From: Phyllobacteriaceae bacterium
GTDB taxonomy: Bacteria > Pseudomonadota > Alphaproteobacteria > Rhizobiales > Rhizobiaceae
Direction of reading: 5' to 3'
Length of the DNA: 64,000 bases
Assembly: GCA_002708825.1 (NCBI GenBank)
Contig: PAPF01000012.1
Coordinates: forward strand, 99,910 to 163,909
The first letter of the stretch is position 1; each line of letters begins with the position of its first letter. Positions 24,044 through 33,728 of the stretch are shown here, piece after piece. The translations under genes were made by a program, and so were the position numbers. The notes under the pieces were generated by a model that saw only the letters and a list, made by a program, of their open reading frames with translations, was not told where the DNA came from and made no database searches.

Positions 24044-27000
24044 TCGCCGTCCGCCCCGCCTTCGCCGTCGCTTCCCGCCGACCATTCCAGCACCCGCGCC
24101 AGGTGGTCGTAGTCGCCTTCCATGCTGCCTTCCGCCAGCGGCAGCAGGCGCGAGACATAGCCCGTGGCCGGATCGTTGAAGTGCGTGAGAAGGCCGGCCA
24201 GTTTCTCCCAGCTCCGCTCTGCCAGTTCGGCGCCGGAAACAGCATCCTTGCCGCTGCCCAGAACGCTTCTGTGATCCACCTCGCCGCGCGCGCCGAGCCG
24301 CACATAGGCGAGGTCGCCTGCACCGGTCCCGGCAGGAATCCCGTCGAAGGCACCGCGCAGCACGAGTGCGGCCTCCAGCGGCAATTGCGGCGCGAGCAGG
24401 GCCCGCACCTGCCTCGCCGAGGGTGGCGTGCCGGTCTTGTAGTCGAGAATGTCGGCGGACCCGTCGCCCAGGTCGATCCGGTCGGCCCGCGCCGACAGGG
24501 TCACCCCTGTCTCCTCGACGGGCGTCGCCCTGGCGTCCACTTCTGCACGCGCCTGTGTCCCGCCCCGTTTGCGGCTGCCTTCCCAGGCGATGAGGCCGGG
24601 GACCATGGCAGTGAAGCGCGGCCACCACACCGCCTCGATGTCGTCCGGCAAGGCCAGTTCGTCGAAACAGGTCCGCCCGATGGCCGTCAGCCGCTCCGCG
24701 GCATCGTCCCTCGCCGGGTCGATGCCTTCTTTCGTGAATCGGTGCAGGATCTCGTGGAACAGCGTTCCGCGTTCCGCCGCGCCGGGATCGCCCACCAGCG
24801 GTTCCAGCGGCTTCAGCTTGAGGATCTTGCGCGCGAAGATGGCATAGGGATCGCGCCGCAGCGTCTCGATCTCGGTGACCGAGAAATGCTTCGGGCGCCT
24901 GTCCAACGGCGGCTTCGGTGCCGGCCATTCGGCAAAGGGCACCCGGTCGGCCTGGTCCAGCATGCGCGCCCAGCCGATCAGCTTCTGCCCCTGCGTCAGC
25001 AGGCCGGCTTCGGCCTCCGGCCCGCACAGGGTCAGCAGCCTTTGCAGCCAGCGCGAGCGGGTGGCCGGCGAGTTGTCCTGGCGCATCGAGCGGGTGATCA
25101 GCAGGCGCGGCGCGCCAAGCGCCATCTCGAAATCGTGTGCCGCCTGGCCGATGCGCCGCTCCGGCGGTTCCAGCGCCATCATGGACTTCATCAGCCGTGA
25201 CATGAAGCGGTCGGCCTGCGCCTGGCGCGGCCAGCTTCCCTCGTTCAGCCCGCCCAGGACAAGGAAGCCGAAATCCTGCAGCCGCGCTTCAAGCTGGCCG
25301 AGGATATGGACGCGGGTTTCGCCGCCGGCACGCGGCTTGACGGTCTCGCCGGCCAGGATGGCGGCGAGCGCATCGGGCCATTCGGCGGGCGCAAGCATGG
25401 TGTCTTCCCCTGCCGTCAGCAGGTCGCGCAGCAGCGCCGCCAGGCTGTCGCCGGCATCGCCGCGGTAGAGTTCGGCAAGGCTGCCGTCTTCCTGCTTGCC
25501 AGTCGCTTCAAGCGCCAGAACGGAGGCCCGCGTCAGTTCGGCGACGCTGGCGGCCGCCTGGTCGCGCAGGGCGGTGAGCGGTTGCGCCGCCTGCGCCATG
25601 CGGTTCGCCATGTCGAGGATCGCGGCAACGCGCTCCGGCGTCAGCCGTTCGATCCAGTGCGGCGGCCGCCGTTCGGCAAGTCCGGCCAGTCTTTCATTGG
25701 CAAGACCGGGCAGGGTGGCAATGTCGGGCCGCGCGGCACCGCCGCGCAAAACGGCCAGGTCGAAGAACTCCGCCGTATCCCGGAGCCTCGCGCGCTCAAG
25801 GCCCAGATGTGTCAGCGGATGCTTTGCCAGCGCCAGCAGCGCCAGCGGATCGCCGGGCCTGAGCGCGGCTGTGACCATCAGCATGAGCAGCGTGGCCGGC
25901 GGGGCAGAGGCCAGCGGCGTGCCGGCCGAATCGTCAGCCGTGATGCCGAACCGCAGCAGTTCGGAGGAGACGCGGCGCGCAAGCATCCGGTCGCCGGTGA
26001 CGAGCGCGGCGGGTTCGTGCCCGTCCTCGATCGCCTTGCGCAGCGCCACGGCAATCGCCATGGCTTCCTCGCGTTCGTGCCGGGCCTCGGCCAGCGCGAC
26101 GCCGTCAAGCGCACCGGCGCCGATGGCGCCCTGGATCGCGGCGGCGTCTTCGCTCCACCGGTCGGTCGTCTCGGCCGGGCGCAGCGCCTGCGAAACGATG
26201 GCGCGCCGCTGTCGCAGGCTTGGCGGCGCATCCGCCAGCCGCACGACATCCTGCCGCTCGATGCCCAGCCGGGCGAGCAGGGTTTTCAGCGCATATTGCG
26301 GGTGGCCGTAAACCGACGGCGCGGCGTCCGGATTGCCGATCAGCGCCCAGCTTTCCGCGTCCAGGCCCAGGTCGAGGCCGGGCAGCACGACGGCACCCTT
26401 GTCCAGCCGGGCGATCACGCCGAGCAGGCGCGCCGTGGCAGGTATTGAGCCGGTGGAACCAGCCGCGATCACCGGCCCGGCAGGCGGACGGGCGCGAAGC
26501 CGTGCCGCTTCCGCCTCGATCAGCGCATTGCGGTGGGCGGCTGGGTTGGAGCGGCGGATGGTTGCCAGGTGCTCCGGCCAGACCGACGTCACGATTTCCA
26601 GGAAAGTGACCGTCACCTGCCACCATTGCGCCAGGTCGCCTTCGGCCAGGTGACCGAGCTTGTCCCAGCCGGCCCCCTCGGTCTCGATCTCGTCCATCAG
26701 CGCGGCCAGGTCGCGGGCGAGCCACAGCGCGTCGGCGAAGTTGTTGGGCACGGTGACCGGTTCGGCCAGCAGGCGCGCGATCTCGCCGGTCACCTTGGCC
26801 TTCCAGGCCTGCACCAGCGGCGCCAGGGCAAGCAGCCGTTCCAGTGCGCCGATGGGTGCATCGAGATCCGGCAGCGGCGGCGCGCCCTCCATGAAGAAGG
26901 GGGCATCCTCGTCGAATTCGCCGAGCGGCCGGATGGAGGGCAGGATGGCGGCGCCGGATGCGGTCCGTTCCGTGAAGATCGCGCGCAAGCGACGGGCCGC

Positions 27001-27162
27001 GCGCCGCGTCGGCACGTAGATCGTGGCTCCCGCCAGCGCCATCGGCCCCTGGCTCTCGGGAAAGCCCGGGATCAGCCTTCCGTCAGCCAGCGCGGCGGCC
27101 AGTTCCGGCAGGAAGGATGCGCCGGGTTCGATGGTGAAGACGCGCGGATGGCGCTCGCCCAT
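24040..27162 (-). CDS. addB: double-strand break repair protein AddB
   Basis: Product of 1040 residues, the partner of AddA with an inactive helicase-like half and a C-terminal PD-(D/E)XK nuclease (ILDYKTGTPPSARQVRALLAPQLPLEA near 930). Start MGERHPRVFTIEPGASFL is typical of the alphaproteobacterial type. The Cys residues expected of the Bacillus AddB iron-sulfur cluster are not evident here. 4 nt after murU and overlapping addA by 4 nt; the whole run from tsaE to addA looks like one operon. Confidence 0.95.
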   Translation of the reverse strand: MGERHPRVFTIEPGASFLPELAAALADGRLIPGFPESQGPMALAGATIYVPTRRAARRLRAIFTERTASGAAILPSIRPLGEFDEDAPFFMEGAPPLPDLDAPIGALERLLALAPLVQAWKAKVTGEIARLLAEPVTVPNNFADALWLARDLAALMDEIETEGAGWDKLGHLAEGDLAQWWQVTVTFLEIVTSVWPEHLATIRRSNPAAHRNALIEAEAARLRARPPAGPVIAAGSTGSIPATARLLGVIARLDKGAVVLPGLDLGLDAESWALIGNPDAAPSVYGHPQYALKTLLARLGIERQDVVRLADAPPSLRQRRAIVSQALRPAETTDRWSEDAAAIQGAIGAGALDGVALAEARHEREEAMAIAVALRKAIEDGHEPAALVTGDRMLARRVSSELLRFGITADDSAGTPLASAPPATLLMLMVTAALRPGDPLALLALAKHPLTHLGLERARLRDTAEFFDLAVLRGGAARPDIATLPGLANERLAGLAERRPPHWIERLTPERVAAILDMANRMAQAAQPLTALRDQAAASVAELTRASVLALEATGKQEDGSLAELYRGDAGDSLAALLRDLLTAGEDTMLAPAEWPDALAAILAGETVKPRAGGETRVHILGQLEARLQDFGFLVLGGLNEGSWPRQAQADRFMSRLMKSMMALEPPERRIGQAAHDFEMALGAPRLLITRSMRQDNSPATRSRWLQRLLTLCGPEAEAGLLTQGQKLIGWARMLDQADRVPFAEWPAPKPPLDRRPKHFSVTEIETLRRDPYAIFARKILKLKPLEPLVGDPGAAERGTLFHEILHRFTKEGIDPARDDAAERLTAIGRTCFDELALPDDIEAVWWPRFTAMVPGLIAWEGSRKRGGTQARAEVDARATPVEETGVTLSARADRIDLGDGSADILDYKTGTPPSARQVRALLAPQLPLEAALVLRGAFDGIPAGTGAGDLAYVRLGARGEVDHRSVLGSGKDAVSGAELAERSWEKLAGLLTHFNDPATGYVSRLLPLAEGSMEGDYDHLARVLEWSAGSDGEGGADGE

Positions 27163-27166
27163 GGCG

Positions 27167-27889
27167 TTACGCTCGCCCGTGACGCCGGATCGCCTCTTCG
27201 GCCGGAGCGATGGCGTCCGGCGTGCCCACGGTGATCCATTGACCGTCCATCACGTGGCCGAACAGCCGGCCCTCGCCGATCAGCCGGTCGAAATGCAGGT
27301 TGAGCGAATGCGGCCCGGCTGGCGCGTTGCTGAAAACACGCGGATGGATGAGCGCCGCGCCGGCATAGATGTAGCCGCCGGCGCTGCCGCGGGCCCGTGA
27401 CAGGCGGCCAGCGGGATCGGCAAGGAAATCCGTCCCGCCCGTGTGGCCCGTGGCATGGGCCGGATCGGCCAGCAGAAGAATCATATCCATGGTTGCATCG
27501 TCCCATGCCTTCGCCATCGAGGGCAAGGCCGGAACCGCGCCGTCGAGCCAGAACGTGTCGGCATTGAGGATGAAGAACGGGTCCTTGCCGAGCAGCGGCA
27601 GCGCCTTGACGATCCCGCCCGCGCTGTCGAGCAGTTCGGCGCGCTCGTCCGAAACGGTGATGGCGATGTCGCGGCGTGTTGGCGCGTGGGCGATGATCTG
27701 CTCGCCGAGCCAATGCGCATTGACGACGGCACGCGTGACGCCGGCCGCGGCCAGCACGTCGAGCCCCCGGTCCAGCAGGCTGCGCCCGGCGATCTCGATC
27801 AGCGGCTTGGGCGTGGTGTCGGTCAGGGGGCGCATCCGCGTGCCGAGCCCGGCGGCCAGCACGAAGGCCGTGTCGGGACGGATGGTCAT
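27167..27889 (-). CDS. murU: nucleotidyltransferase, probable N-acetylmuramate-1-phosphate uridylyltransferase
   Basis: Product of 240 residues. Sugar nucleotidyltransferase signature FVLAAGLGTRMRPLTDTTPKPLIEI at the N-terminus, LNADTFW metal site near 110, and GGYIYAGAALI near 170. MurU makes UDP-MurNAc from MurNAc-1-P in the peptidoglycan-recycling shortcut that bypasses MurA (the fosfomycin target). The call rests on its overlap with an AmgK-type kinase (ATGA overlap with the tsaE-amgK stop); the catalytic specificity is inferred from that pairing. Confidence 0.85.
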   Translation of the reverse strand: MTIRPDTAFVLAAGLGTRMRPLTDTTPKPLIEIAGRSLLDRGLDVLAAAGVTRAVVNAHWLGEQIIAHAPTRRDIAITVSDERAELLDSAGGIVKALPLLGKDPFFILNADTFWLDGAVPALPSMAKAWDDATMDMILLLADPAHATGHTGGTDFLADPAGRLSRARGSAGGYIYAGAALIHPRVFSNAPAGPHSLNLHFDRLIGEGRLFGHVMDGQWITVGTPDAIAPAEEAIRRHGRA

Positions 27890-29397
27890 GGCTGCTTCCC
27901 CGGCACGATGCCGAGATCGCGATAATAACCGCGCACCGGCGCCAGCGCCTCGTGGCCGAGGACGCGCGAGAGGTAATCGCGGATGCGCGGCAGGTGTTTC
28001 AGGTAACTCGGCTTGCCGTCGCGCCGGTCAAGGCGCACGAAGATGCCCAGAATCTTGGAATTGCGCTGCGCCGCCATGATTGCATAGGCCCGTTCGAATG
28101 CGGCTCGGTCGAAGGGACCGGCGGCTTCCCGCGCCTCGCAATAGGCCTCGACCGTCGCCTTTTCGAGGTCGGGGCTGATGGTCACCCGCGCATCCTGGGC
28201 GAGCGAGGCCACGTCATAGGCGGACGGTCCGGTCATGGCGTCCTGGAAATCGATCACACCGACTTTGCCAAGGCCTTCGCGATCGGCTCGCCAGATGATG
28301 TTGGGCGAATGGAAGTCGCGCAGCACGAGGCTGGTTTCGCAGTCCTCAAGTTGATCGAGCACCGTGTTCCATGCTGAAAGGAAGGCGTCGCGGGCGTCTT
28401 TGTCCGGTACGGCGCCGCTGGCGAATTCCTGGTACCAGGCGGGCAGCAGGTCCAGTTCGACGAGCATGGCGCGCCGGTCGTAGTCCGGGACATGGTGGAC
28501 GATGCCTTCGGCGACGGGCAAGGCGCGCGGCCACTGGACAAGATGCAGGGCGGCAAGCATCCGGGCGGCGGCCTCGTAGCGTTCGCGCACCGGCTTGCCG
28601 GCAGCGTCAAGGAAGACCGGCGGCCCCAGATGCTCGGTCAGCAGCAGGCCCGCGTCGAGATCGGCGGCGTGGATTTGCGGCGCGGCGAAGCCCTCGTCAT
28701 GCAATGCCCGCGCAATGGCGACGAAGGGCGCCACATCTTCCGCCAGATGCGCAATCCGGCTGTAGGGCAGTCCGTCCAGGATGGGCGGGCCATCCGGCAT
28801 GCGCGGCGCATCCATGAGGATGCGGGTTTCTTCGCCAAGCGTCGCGGTCTCGTAGGCCCGCGCCGAGGCATCGCCGGTCAGGAAACGCCGTTCCGCCGTC
28901 CCCCAGCCCGCTTCGGCCAGGAAGGCCCGAATGGCAAGACTGCGCGCGACCCGCTCACCCGCCGGTCCTTCACAGGCGATATCCGCGCGCCGGCCCTCGC
29001 CCTCATGGGACAGGTCCAGACGGATCGTGCTGTCAGGCAGCAGTCCGGCCGCGCGCTCCGGCCATTCGATCAGCGCCGCGCCTTCGCCGAGCGCCTCGTC
29101 GAGGCCCAGTTCCTCCAGTTCGTCGGGCCCGGAAAGCCGGTACAGGTCGAAATGGGCGATGGGCAGCCGCAGGCCGTCGTAACCCTGGACCAGCGTGAAG
29201 GTCGGGGAGGGGACCTCCAGCAGGTCATCGTCCGCGATGGCGCGGATGAGCGCCCGTGCAAGGCTGGTCTTGCCGGCGCCAAGGTCGCCCGACAGGGCCA
29301 GGACATCGCCCGGCTTGAGTGCCATGGCGAGGTCTTCGCCAAGCCGCAGCGTTGCGGCTTCGCAGGGCAGGGCAACGGACGTGGCGAACCGCTCCAT
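27886..29397 (-). CDS. tsaE: bifunctional TsaE (tRNA t6A ATPase) - AmgK-type sugar kinase fusion
   Basis: Product of 503 residues. N-terminal ~150: TsaE with Walker A SGDLGAGKTSLARALIRA, SPTFTLVQGY, HFDLYRLSG and LIEWPERA; TsaE drives the t6A37 complex. C-terminal ~320: aminoglycoside-phosphotransferase fold, with catalytic loop LRDFHSPNIIW and metal site GVIDFQDAM, like AmgK that phosphorylates MurNAc/GlcNAc at C1. Such fusions are known in alphaproteobacteria. ATG 29397, 11 nt after divL. The coupling to murU supports cell-wall sugar recycling for the kinase half. Confidence 0.93.
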   Translation of the reverse strand: MERFATSVALPCEAATLRLGEDLAMALKPGDVLALSGDLGAGKTSLARALIRAIADDDLLEVPSPTFTLVQGYDGLRLPIAHFDLYRLSGPDELEELGLDEALGEGAALIEWPERAAGLLPDSTIRLDLSHEGEGRRADIACEGPAGERVARSLAIRAFLAEAGWGTAERRFLTGDASARAYETATLGEETRILMDAPRMPDGPPILDGLPYSRIAHLAEDVAPFVAIARALHDEGFAAPQIHAADLDAGLLLTEHLGPPVFLDAAGKPVRERYEAAARMLAALHLVQWPRALPVAEGIVHHVPDYDRRAMLVELDLLPAWYQEFASGAVPDKDARDAFLSAWNTVLDQLEDCETSLVLRDFHSPNIIWRADREGLGKVGVIDFQDAMTGPSAYDVASLAQDARVTISPDLEKATVEAYCEAREAAGPFDRAAFERAYAIMAAQRNSKILGIFVRLDRRDGKPSYLKHLPRIRDYLSRVLGHEALAPVRGYYRDLGIVPGKQP

Positions 29398-29408
29398 GGG
29401 CGTGCGAC

Positions 29409-31943
29409 CTATTCGGCGGCAGCCCTGAACCCGTCCCGCCGGACGGGGAACAGGCATGTGACGGTCGTGCCCTTGCCGGGTTCGCTTTGCAACTCCACCG
29501 CGCCGCCATGCAGTTCCACGAAGCTCTTGACGATGGAAAGGCCGAGCCCCGCCCCGCGCCGCCGCCCGCCGCCGGCCGAGGAGAACCGGCGGAACACCGT
29601 GTCGAGGACATCGCGGCTCATGCCCGGCCCGTCGTCATGCACGGTGAAGGCCACGCGGTCGCCCCTTTGATCGACGGTCAGCGCCACGGTCGAGCCTTCG
29701 GGCGCATAGTTGGCGGCATTGGCAAGCAGGTTGAACAGCACCTGGCGCACGCGATTGGCGTCCGCGGCCAGCGTGGCCGGCGCCCCGTCGAGCGAGACGG
29801 CCAGATCGATGCCCTGTTCGGCGAAGCGGTCTGCGGCCAGGTCGCTCGCCGCCTGCACCGTTTCGGCGACGTTCATGTCCGCGATATCGAGTTGCATGAT
29901 ACCGGCATCGACCGTGGCGAGGTCGAGGATGTCGTTGACGATGGTCAGCAGCGCCGCCGATGACGTGGCGATGTGGTCGACATAGTCATGCTGCTTCTCG
30001 GTCAGCGGCCCCGGCGTCTCCATGGAAAGCAGTTCGGTGAAGCCGATGATGTTGGTCAGCGGCGAACGCAGTTCGTAGGACACGTGCTGGACGAATTCGT
30101 CCTTCAGCTGGTCGGCCTTTTGCAGGGCCTCGTTCTTGTCCTTGAGCGCCCGTTCGACATTGAACGAATCCGTCATGTCGAAGAAGGTGGTCATGAGCTG
30201 CCCGTTCGGCAGCGGCATGGCCGCCCAGGAGAGGATCGTCCCGTCGGAAAGCTCCGTGCGCCCCTTGCGCTCGTCGCGGGTCTCGTCGAAACCCGTGGCC
30301 ATGGAGACGAAGGCCGGCCAGGGACTGTCCCTTGAAATGACGTCGCATGCCCCGCGAATGGCCGAGATGTGGACGTTCTCCTGCGCCAGTTCCTCCGGCA
30401 GGCCCCACAGTTCCGCGAAGGCCGGGTTGCACAGCCGCACCCGCCCGTCCGGGCCGAACACGGCAACGCCCTCGGCCAGGTTGTCGAGCGTCTCGCCCTG
30501 AACGCGGATGGCCGTCTTGTAACGGCTTTCCAGGTCGATCTTCTCGGTCAGGTTCTCGAAGACCCAGGTCACCCCGTCCTTGTGCTGCGGGTTGGCGACG
30601 ACGCGGATGGTGCGCCCGTCCGGCAGGTGCCACCAGTGTTCCTGGCTGTCCACGGCCCGGTAGGCTCCAAGAAGCTGGTCCTTCCAGCGCCGCCATTCCG
30701 GCTGTTCGGGCAGGACACCGTCGCCGCGCAGCCGGTCGAGCAGCAATTCGTGCGATGGAGCGGAGGAAAGGAAGGCGGTGTCGAGGTTCCAGAGCTTCTG
30801 GAAGGCAAGATTGTAGAAGCGCAGTTTCTGGCCGGAATCGAAGATGGCAACCGCCGTATTGAGCTGGTCGAGCGTGTCGGCGTGGCTGCGCTGGGCGTGT
30901 TCGTATTCCTCGCGCAGCAGTTCCTGCGCCGTGATGTCCACGGCGATGCCTGCCGATCCGTCCTCGCCGCGCCAGTCCGTCACCATGAACTGGTGGCGTT
31001 CCTTTCCGATGACCGTCGACAGCCGCGAAACGAAGGCCGCGTCGTTCAACTGGTGCCGCGCGATCTGCTCCCGTGCGGCGGTCGGAAGCAATTCCCGCTG
31101 TTCAGCCACGGCCTGCGCCGGCGTATCGGCTTCGACGGCCCTTGCATAGGCCGCGTTGACCCAGCTCAGCCGGCCATTGCCGTCGCGCAGCCAGACCGGC
31201 ATCTGCGCGATCATGGCGATCTGGCGCATGGTCTCGAACTCGCCGAGCATTGCCTGGTGCTCCGCCTTCAGCCGGGCGAAACCGTTGCGGGCCTCCGACA
31301 GCGACGTGAAACGCACCACCGTGTGATGCGGGGCGATCCGCCCGTCGGCTTCCAGCAGGGCGCCGTTCCTGGTTTCGCAAACCATTGAGAACGGCTCGTC
31401 CCGGTCGCGCAGCGCGATGATGGCGCGTTCCAGTCCCTGGGCGGATGCCGCTGTCAGCCAGCGGCCGAAGGCGAGGAAGGCGGAACGCTCGTCCGGCGCG
31501 CCGCATTCGGTCGGCAGGCTGCCCACCAGTTCGGCACTCGCCTGCGGGTCGCTCCAGACGATGAGCCTCTGGTCCTTGAGGTTCAGCAGGCTCTCGTTGC
31601 GTTGCAGCGAGGCGTTCAGCTCGGAAATTCTCAGCCGCAGTGCCCGGTTTTCCTCCGAGACGCGGGCGCGCTCGCGGATCACCCAGATGGCCGAGACCAT
31701 GGCGGCGCCGAGCATGCCGGTGAAGATCGAATGCTGGATGACGTCCGTGACGCCGAAGCTGGGAAATACGGCCGCCGTCTCTGCCGCAAGCGCCGTGCCG
31801 GAGGCCAGCCAGGCGGGAACGAGCGCGCTGGCGCCTGCCAGCCGCCGCAGCGCGCCACATGGTATGGCGTGGCTGTCCGCTGGCCGATATGTCCCCTTCG
31901 GCGTGTGCGCATGCGCACGCCGTCGCCTGTCGTTCCTTGACAC
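29409..31943 (-). CDS. divL: DivL-like PAS-domain sensor pseudo-kinase (Tyr in the H-box)
   Basis: About 844 residues from a GTG at 31943. N-terminal signal-anchor region (VPAWLASGTALAAE, then a helix IFTGMLGAAMVSAIWVI), a coiled stretch, three or more PAS domains, then a HisKA/HATPase core. The phospho-acceptor site is HVSYELRSPLTNI: Tyr (codon 30075-30077) replaces His, the defining feature of Caulobacter DivL, which controls CckA-CtrA in the cell cycle. HATPase boxes look intact (NLLANAANYAPEG, DDGPGM, GAGLGLSIVK). The start is uncertain: GTG 31943 has AGGG upstream, while in-frame ATGs further up (e.g. 32030) read through promoter-like DNA. Its place between tsaE and ahcY is as in relatives. 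Confidence 0.88.
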   Translation of the reverse strand: MSRNDRRRRAHAHTPKGTYRPADSHAIPCGALRRLAGASALVPAWLASGTALAAETAAVFPSFGVTDVIQHSIFTGMLGAAMVSAIWVIRERARVSEENRALRLRISELNASLQRNESLLNLKDQRLIVWSDPQASAELVGSLPTECGAPDERSAFLAFGRWLTAASAQGLERAIIALRDRDEPFSMVCETRNGALLEADGRIAPHHTVVRFTSLSEARNGFARLKAEHQAMLGEFETMRQIAMIAQMPVWLRDGNGRLSWVNAAYARAVEADTPAQAVAEQRELLPTAAREQIARHQLNDAAFVSRLSTVIGKERHQFMVTDWRGEDGSAGIAVDITAQELLREEYEHAQRSHADTLDQLNTAVAIFDSGQKLRFYNLAFQKLWNLDTAFLSSAPSHELLLDRLRGDGVLPEQPEWRRWKDQLLGAYRAVDSQEHWWHLPDGRTIRVVANPQHKDGVTWVFENLTEKIDLESRYKTAIRVQGETLDNLAEGVAVFGPDGRVRLCNPAFAELWGLPEELAQENVHISAIRGACDVISRDSPWPAFVSMATGFDETRDERKGRTELSDGTILSWAAMPLPNGQLMTTFFDMTDSFNVERALKDKNEALQKADQLKDEFVQHVSYELRSPLTNIIGFTELLSMETPGPLTEKQHDYVDHIATSSAALLTIVNDILDLATVDAGIMQLDIADMNVAETVQAASDLAADRFAEQGIDLAVSLDGAPATLAADANRVRQVLFNLLANAANYAPEGSTVALTVDQRGDRVAFTVHDDGPGMSRDVLDTVFRRFSSAGGGRRRGAGLGLSIVKSFVELHGGAVELQSEPGKGTTVTCLFPVRRDGFRAAAE

Positions 31944-32174
31944 AGGAACCCTCGCTTTTCCGTCACATGATCCCGTTTCCGTCGCCGCTGAAAACGAAAT
32001 CCCTGCCGTCTCCGGCCCGTCTGTCGGCATGCCTTGTCGTCTCCGCGATGAAACCCAAGACCGCCCTGTTTGCCCGCTTCTCTGCCTGTTCGCGTGTCCC
32101 CGCCCGGAAGCTTGGCGAATCACACCATACCGAAACCGCGAATCGGCGTGAAGAAGCCGCGCGGACAAAAATAA
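31944..32174. other. gap between divL start and the ahcY terminator
   Basis: About 230 nt; probably holds the divL promoter. I see no separate gene. The true divL start may lie inside it. Confidence 0.4.
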
Positions 32175-32202
32175 TGCCGGGCAAAAAGTCAATTGCCCGG
32201 CA
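32175..32202 (-). terminator. rho-independent terminator after ahcY
   Basis: 10-bp stem TGCCGGGCAA / TTGCCCGGCA, 8-nt loop, then TTATTTTTG on the minus strand. Confidence 0.9.
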
Positions 32203-32231
32203 TCAATATCTTGTGTCCCGGCAGGGAAAAA

Positions 32232-33626
32232 TCAGTACCTGTAGTGTTCCGGCTTGAACGGGCCCTTCGTGTCCACGCCGATATACGCGGCCTGCTCATC
32301 CGAAAGCTCGGTGAGATTGGCCGACAGCTTGGCCAGATGCAGCCGCGCCACCTTCTCGTCGAGATGCTTGGGCAGCACGTAGACCTCGTGGTTGTAGGTC
32401 TCGCCCTTGGTGAACAGTTCGACCTGCGCCAGCACCTGGTTGGTGAAGGAGGCCGACATCACGAAGGAGGGATGGCCGGTCGCGTTGCCGAGATTGAGCA
32501 GGCGGCCTTCCGAGAGCAGGATCATGCGGTTGCCCTTCGGGAACTCGATCATGTCGACCTGCGGCTTGATGTTGGTCCACTTGAGATTGCGCAGCGCGGC
32601 GACCTGGATCTCGTTGTCGAAGTGGCCGATATTGCCGACGATCGCCATGTCCTTCATCTCGCGCATGTGCTCGATGCGGATGACGTCCTTGTTGCCGGTC
32701 GTGGTGATGAAGATGTCGGCGGTGGGCGCGACATCCTCGAGGCGAACCACCTCGAAGCCGTCCATGGCAGCCTGGAGGGCGCAGATCGGGTCGATTTCGG
32801 TGACCTTGACGCGGGCTCCGGCGCCGCGCAGCGAAGCCGCCGAACCCTTGCCCACGTCGCCATAGCCGCACACCACGGCAACCTTGCCGGCCATCATAAC
32901 GTCGGTCGCGCGGCGGATGCCGTCGACCAGCGATTCCTTGCAGCCATACTTGTTGTCGAACTTGGACTTGGTCACCGAGTCGTTGACGTTGATGGCGGGG
33001 AAGGGCAGCAGGCCCTTCTTCTGGAGCTGGTAGAGGCGGTTGACGCCCGTCGTGGTTTCCTCGGTCACGCCCCTGATGGCGTGGCGCTGCTTGACGAACC
33101 AGCCCGGCGAGGCCGCCATGCGCTTGCGGATCTGGGCGAAGAGCACTTCCTCTTCCTCAGAACCCGGCTTCGACAGCACGTCCTCGCCTTCCTCGGCGCG
33201 GGCGCCGAGCAGGATGTACATGGTGGCGTCGCCGCCATCGTCGAGGATCATGTTGGAGAAGCCGCCATCCGGCCACTGGAAGATGGCATCGGTATAGCGC
33301 CAGTAGTCCTCCAGCGTCTCGCCCTTGACCGCGAAGACCGGGGTGCCGGTGGCCGCGATCGCCGCGGCGGCATGATCCTGCGTGGAGAAGATGTTGCAGG
33401 ACGCCCAGCGCACCTCGGCGCCCAGCGCCTGCAGCGTCTCGATCAGCACGGCCGTCTGGATCGTCATGTGCAGGGAACCGGTGATGCGCGCGCCCTTTAG
33501 CGGCTGCGCCGCGCCGAACTCCTCGCGGCAGGCCATCAGGCCGGGCATCTCGGTTTCGGCGATGTCGATTTCCTTGCGCCCATACGCGGCCTGGCCGATA
33601 TCGGCGACGACATAGTCATGTGCCAT
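32232..33626 (-). CDS. ahcY: adenosylhomocysteinase (S-adenosylhomocysteine hydrolase)
   Basis: Product of 464 residues. Cleaves SAH to adenosine and homocysteine, closing the methyl cycle. Seen: [20 protein letters not shown] start, [16 protein letters not shown], the NAD site [18 protein letters not shown], the ~40-residue insertion common in proteobacterial enzymes ([11 protein letters not shown] region) and the terminal KPEHYRY. ATG 33626 with CGGAGTGAG upstream. Own promoter and palindrome at 33729-33758 and a structured leader (33678-33720). Confidence 0.98.
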   Translation of the reverse strand: MAHDYVVADIGQAAYGRKEIDIAETEMPGLMACREEFGAAQPLKGARITGSLHMTIQTAVLIETLQALGAEVRWASCNIFSTQDHAAAAIAATGTPVFAVKGETLEDYWRYTDAIFQWPDGGFSNMILDDGGDATMYILLGARAEEGEDVLSKPGSEEEEVLFAQIRKRMAASPGWFVKQRHAIRGVTEETTTGVNRLYQLQKKGLLPFPAINVNDSVTKSKFDNKYGCKESLVDGIRRATDVMMAGKVAVVCGYGDVGKGSAASLRGAGARVKVTEIDPICALQAAMDGFEVVRLEDVAPTADIFITTTGNKDVIRIEHMREMKDMAIVGNIGHFDNEIQVAALRNLKWTNIKPQVDMIEFPKGNRMILLSEGRLLNLGNATGHPSFVMSASFTNQVLAQVELFTKGETYNHEVYVLPKHLDEKVARLHLAKLSANLTELSDEQAAYIGVDTKGPFKPEHYRY

Positions 33627-33677
33627 GAAGCTCACTCCGTTGCTTTGGAAAGGCTTGGGGCTTGCACGGCTTGGCAG

Positions 33678-33720
33678 GCCCGCATCTGGCGCCTCCATAA
33701 CAGAGAAGCGCCATGCGGGC
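33678..33720 (-). other. structured 5' leader hairpin of ahcY
   Basis: Outer stem of 8 bp (ATGCGGGC / GCCCGCAT) and inner stem of 5 bp (GGCGC / GCGCC) with a 2-nt bulge on one side and a ~15-nt loop. No U-run follows, so it is not a normal terminator. It ends ~50 nt before the ahcY start. I cannot match it to a riboswitch class I know. Confidence 0.6.
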
Positions 33721-33728
33721 AATAAAGA

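Noticed and set aside
21308..24112. 934-codon open frame on the plus strand opposite addA
   Set aside because: Shadow of addA: GC-rich coding on one strand leaves the opposite frame free of stops. Composition is Arg/Gly/His/Pro-rich without domains.
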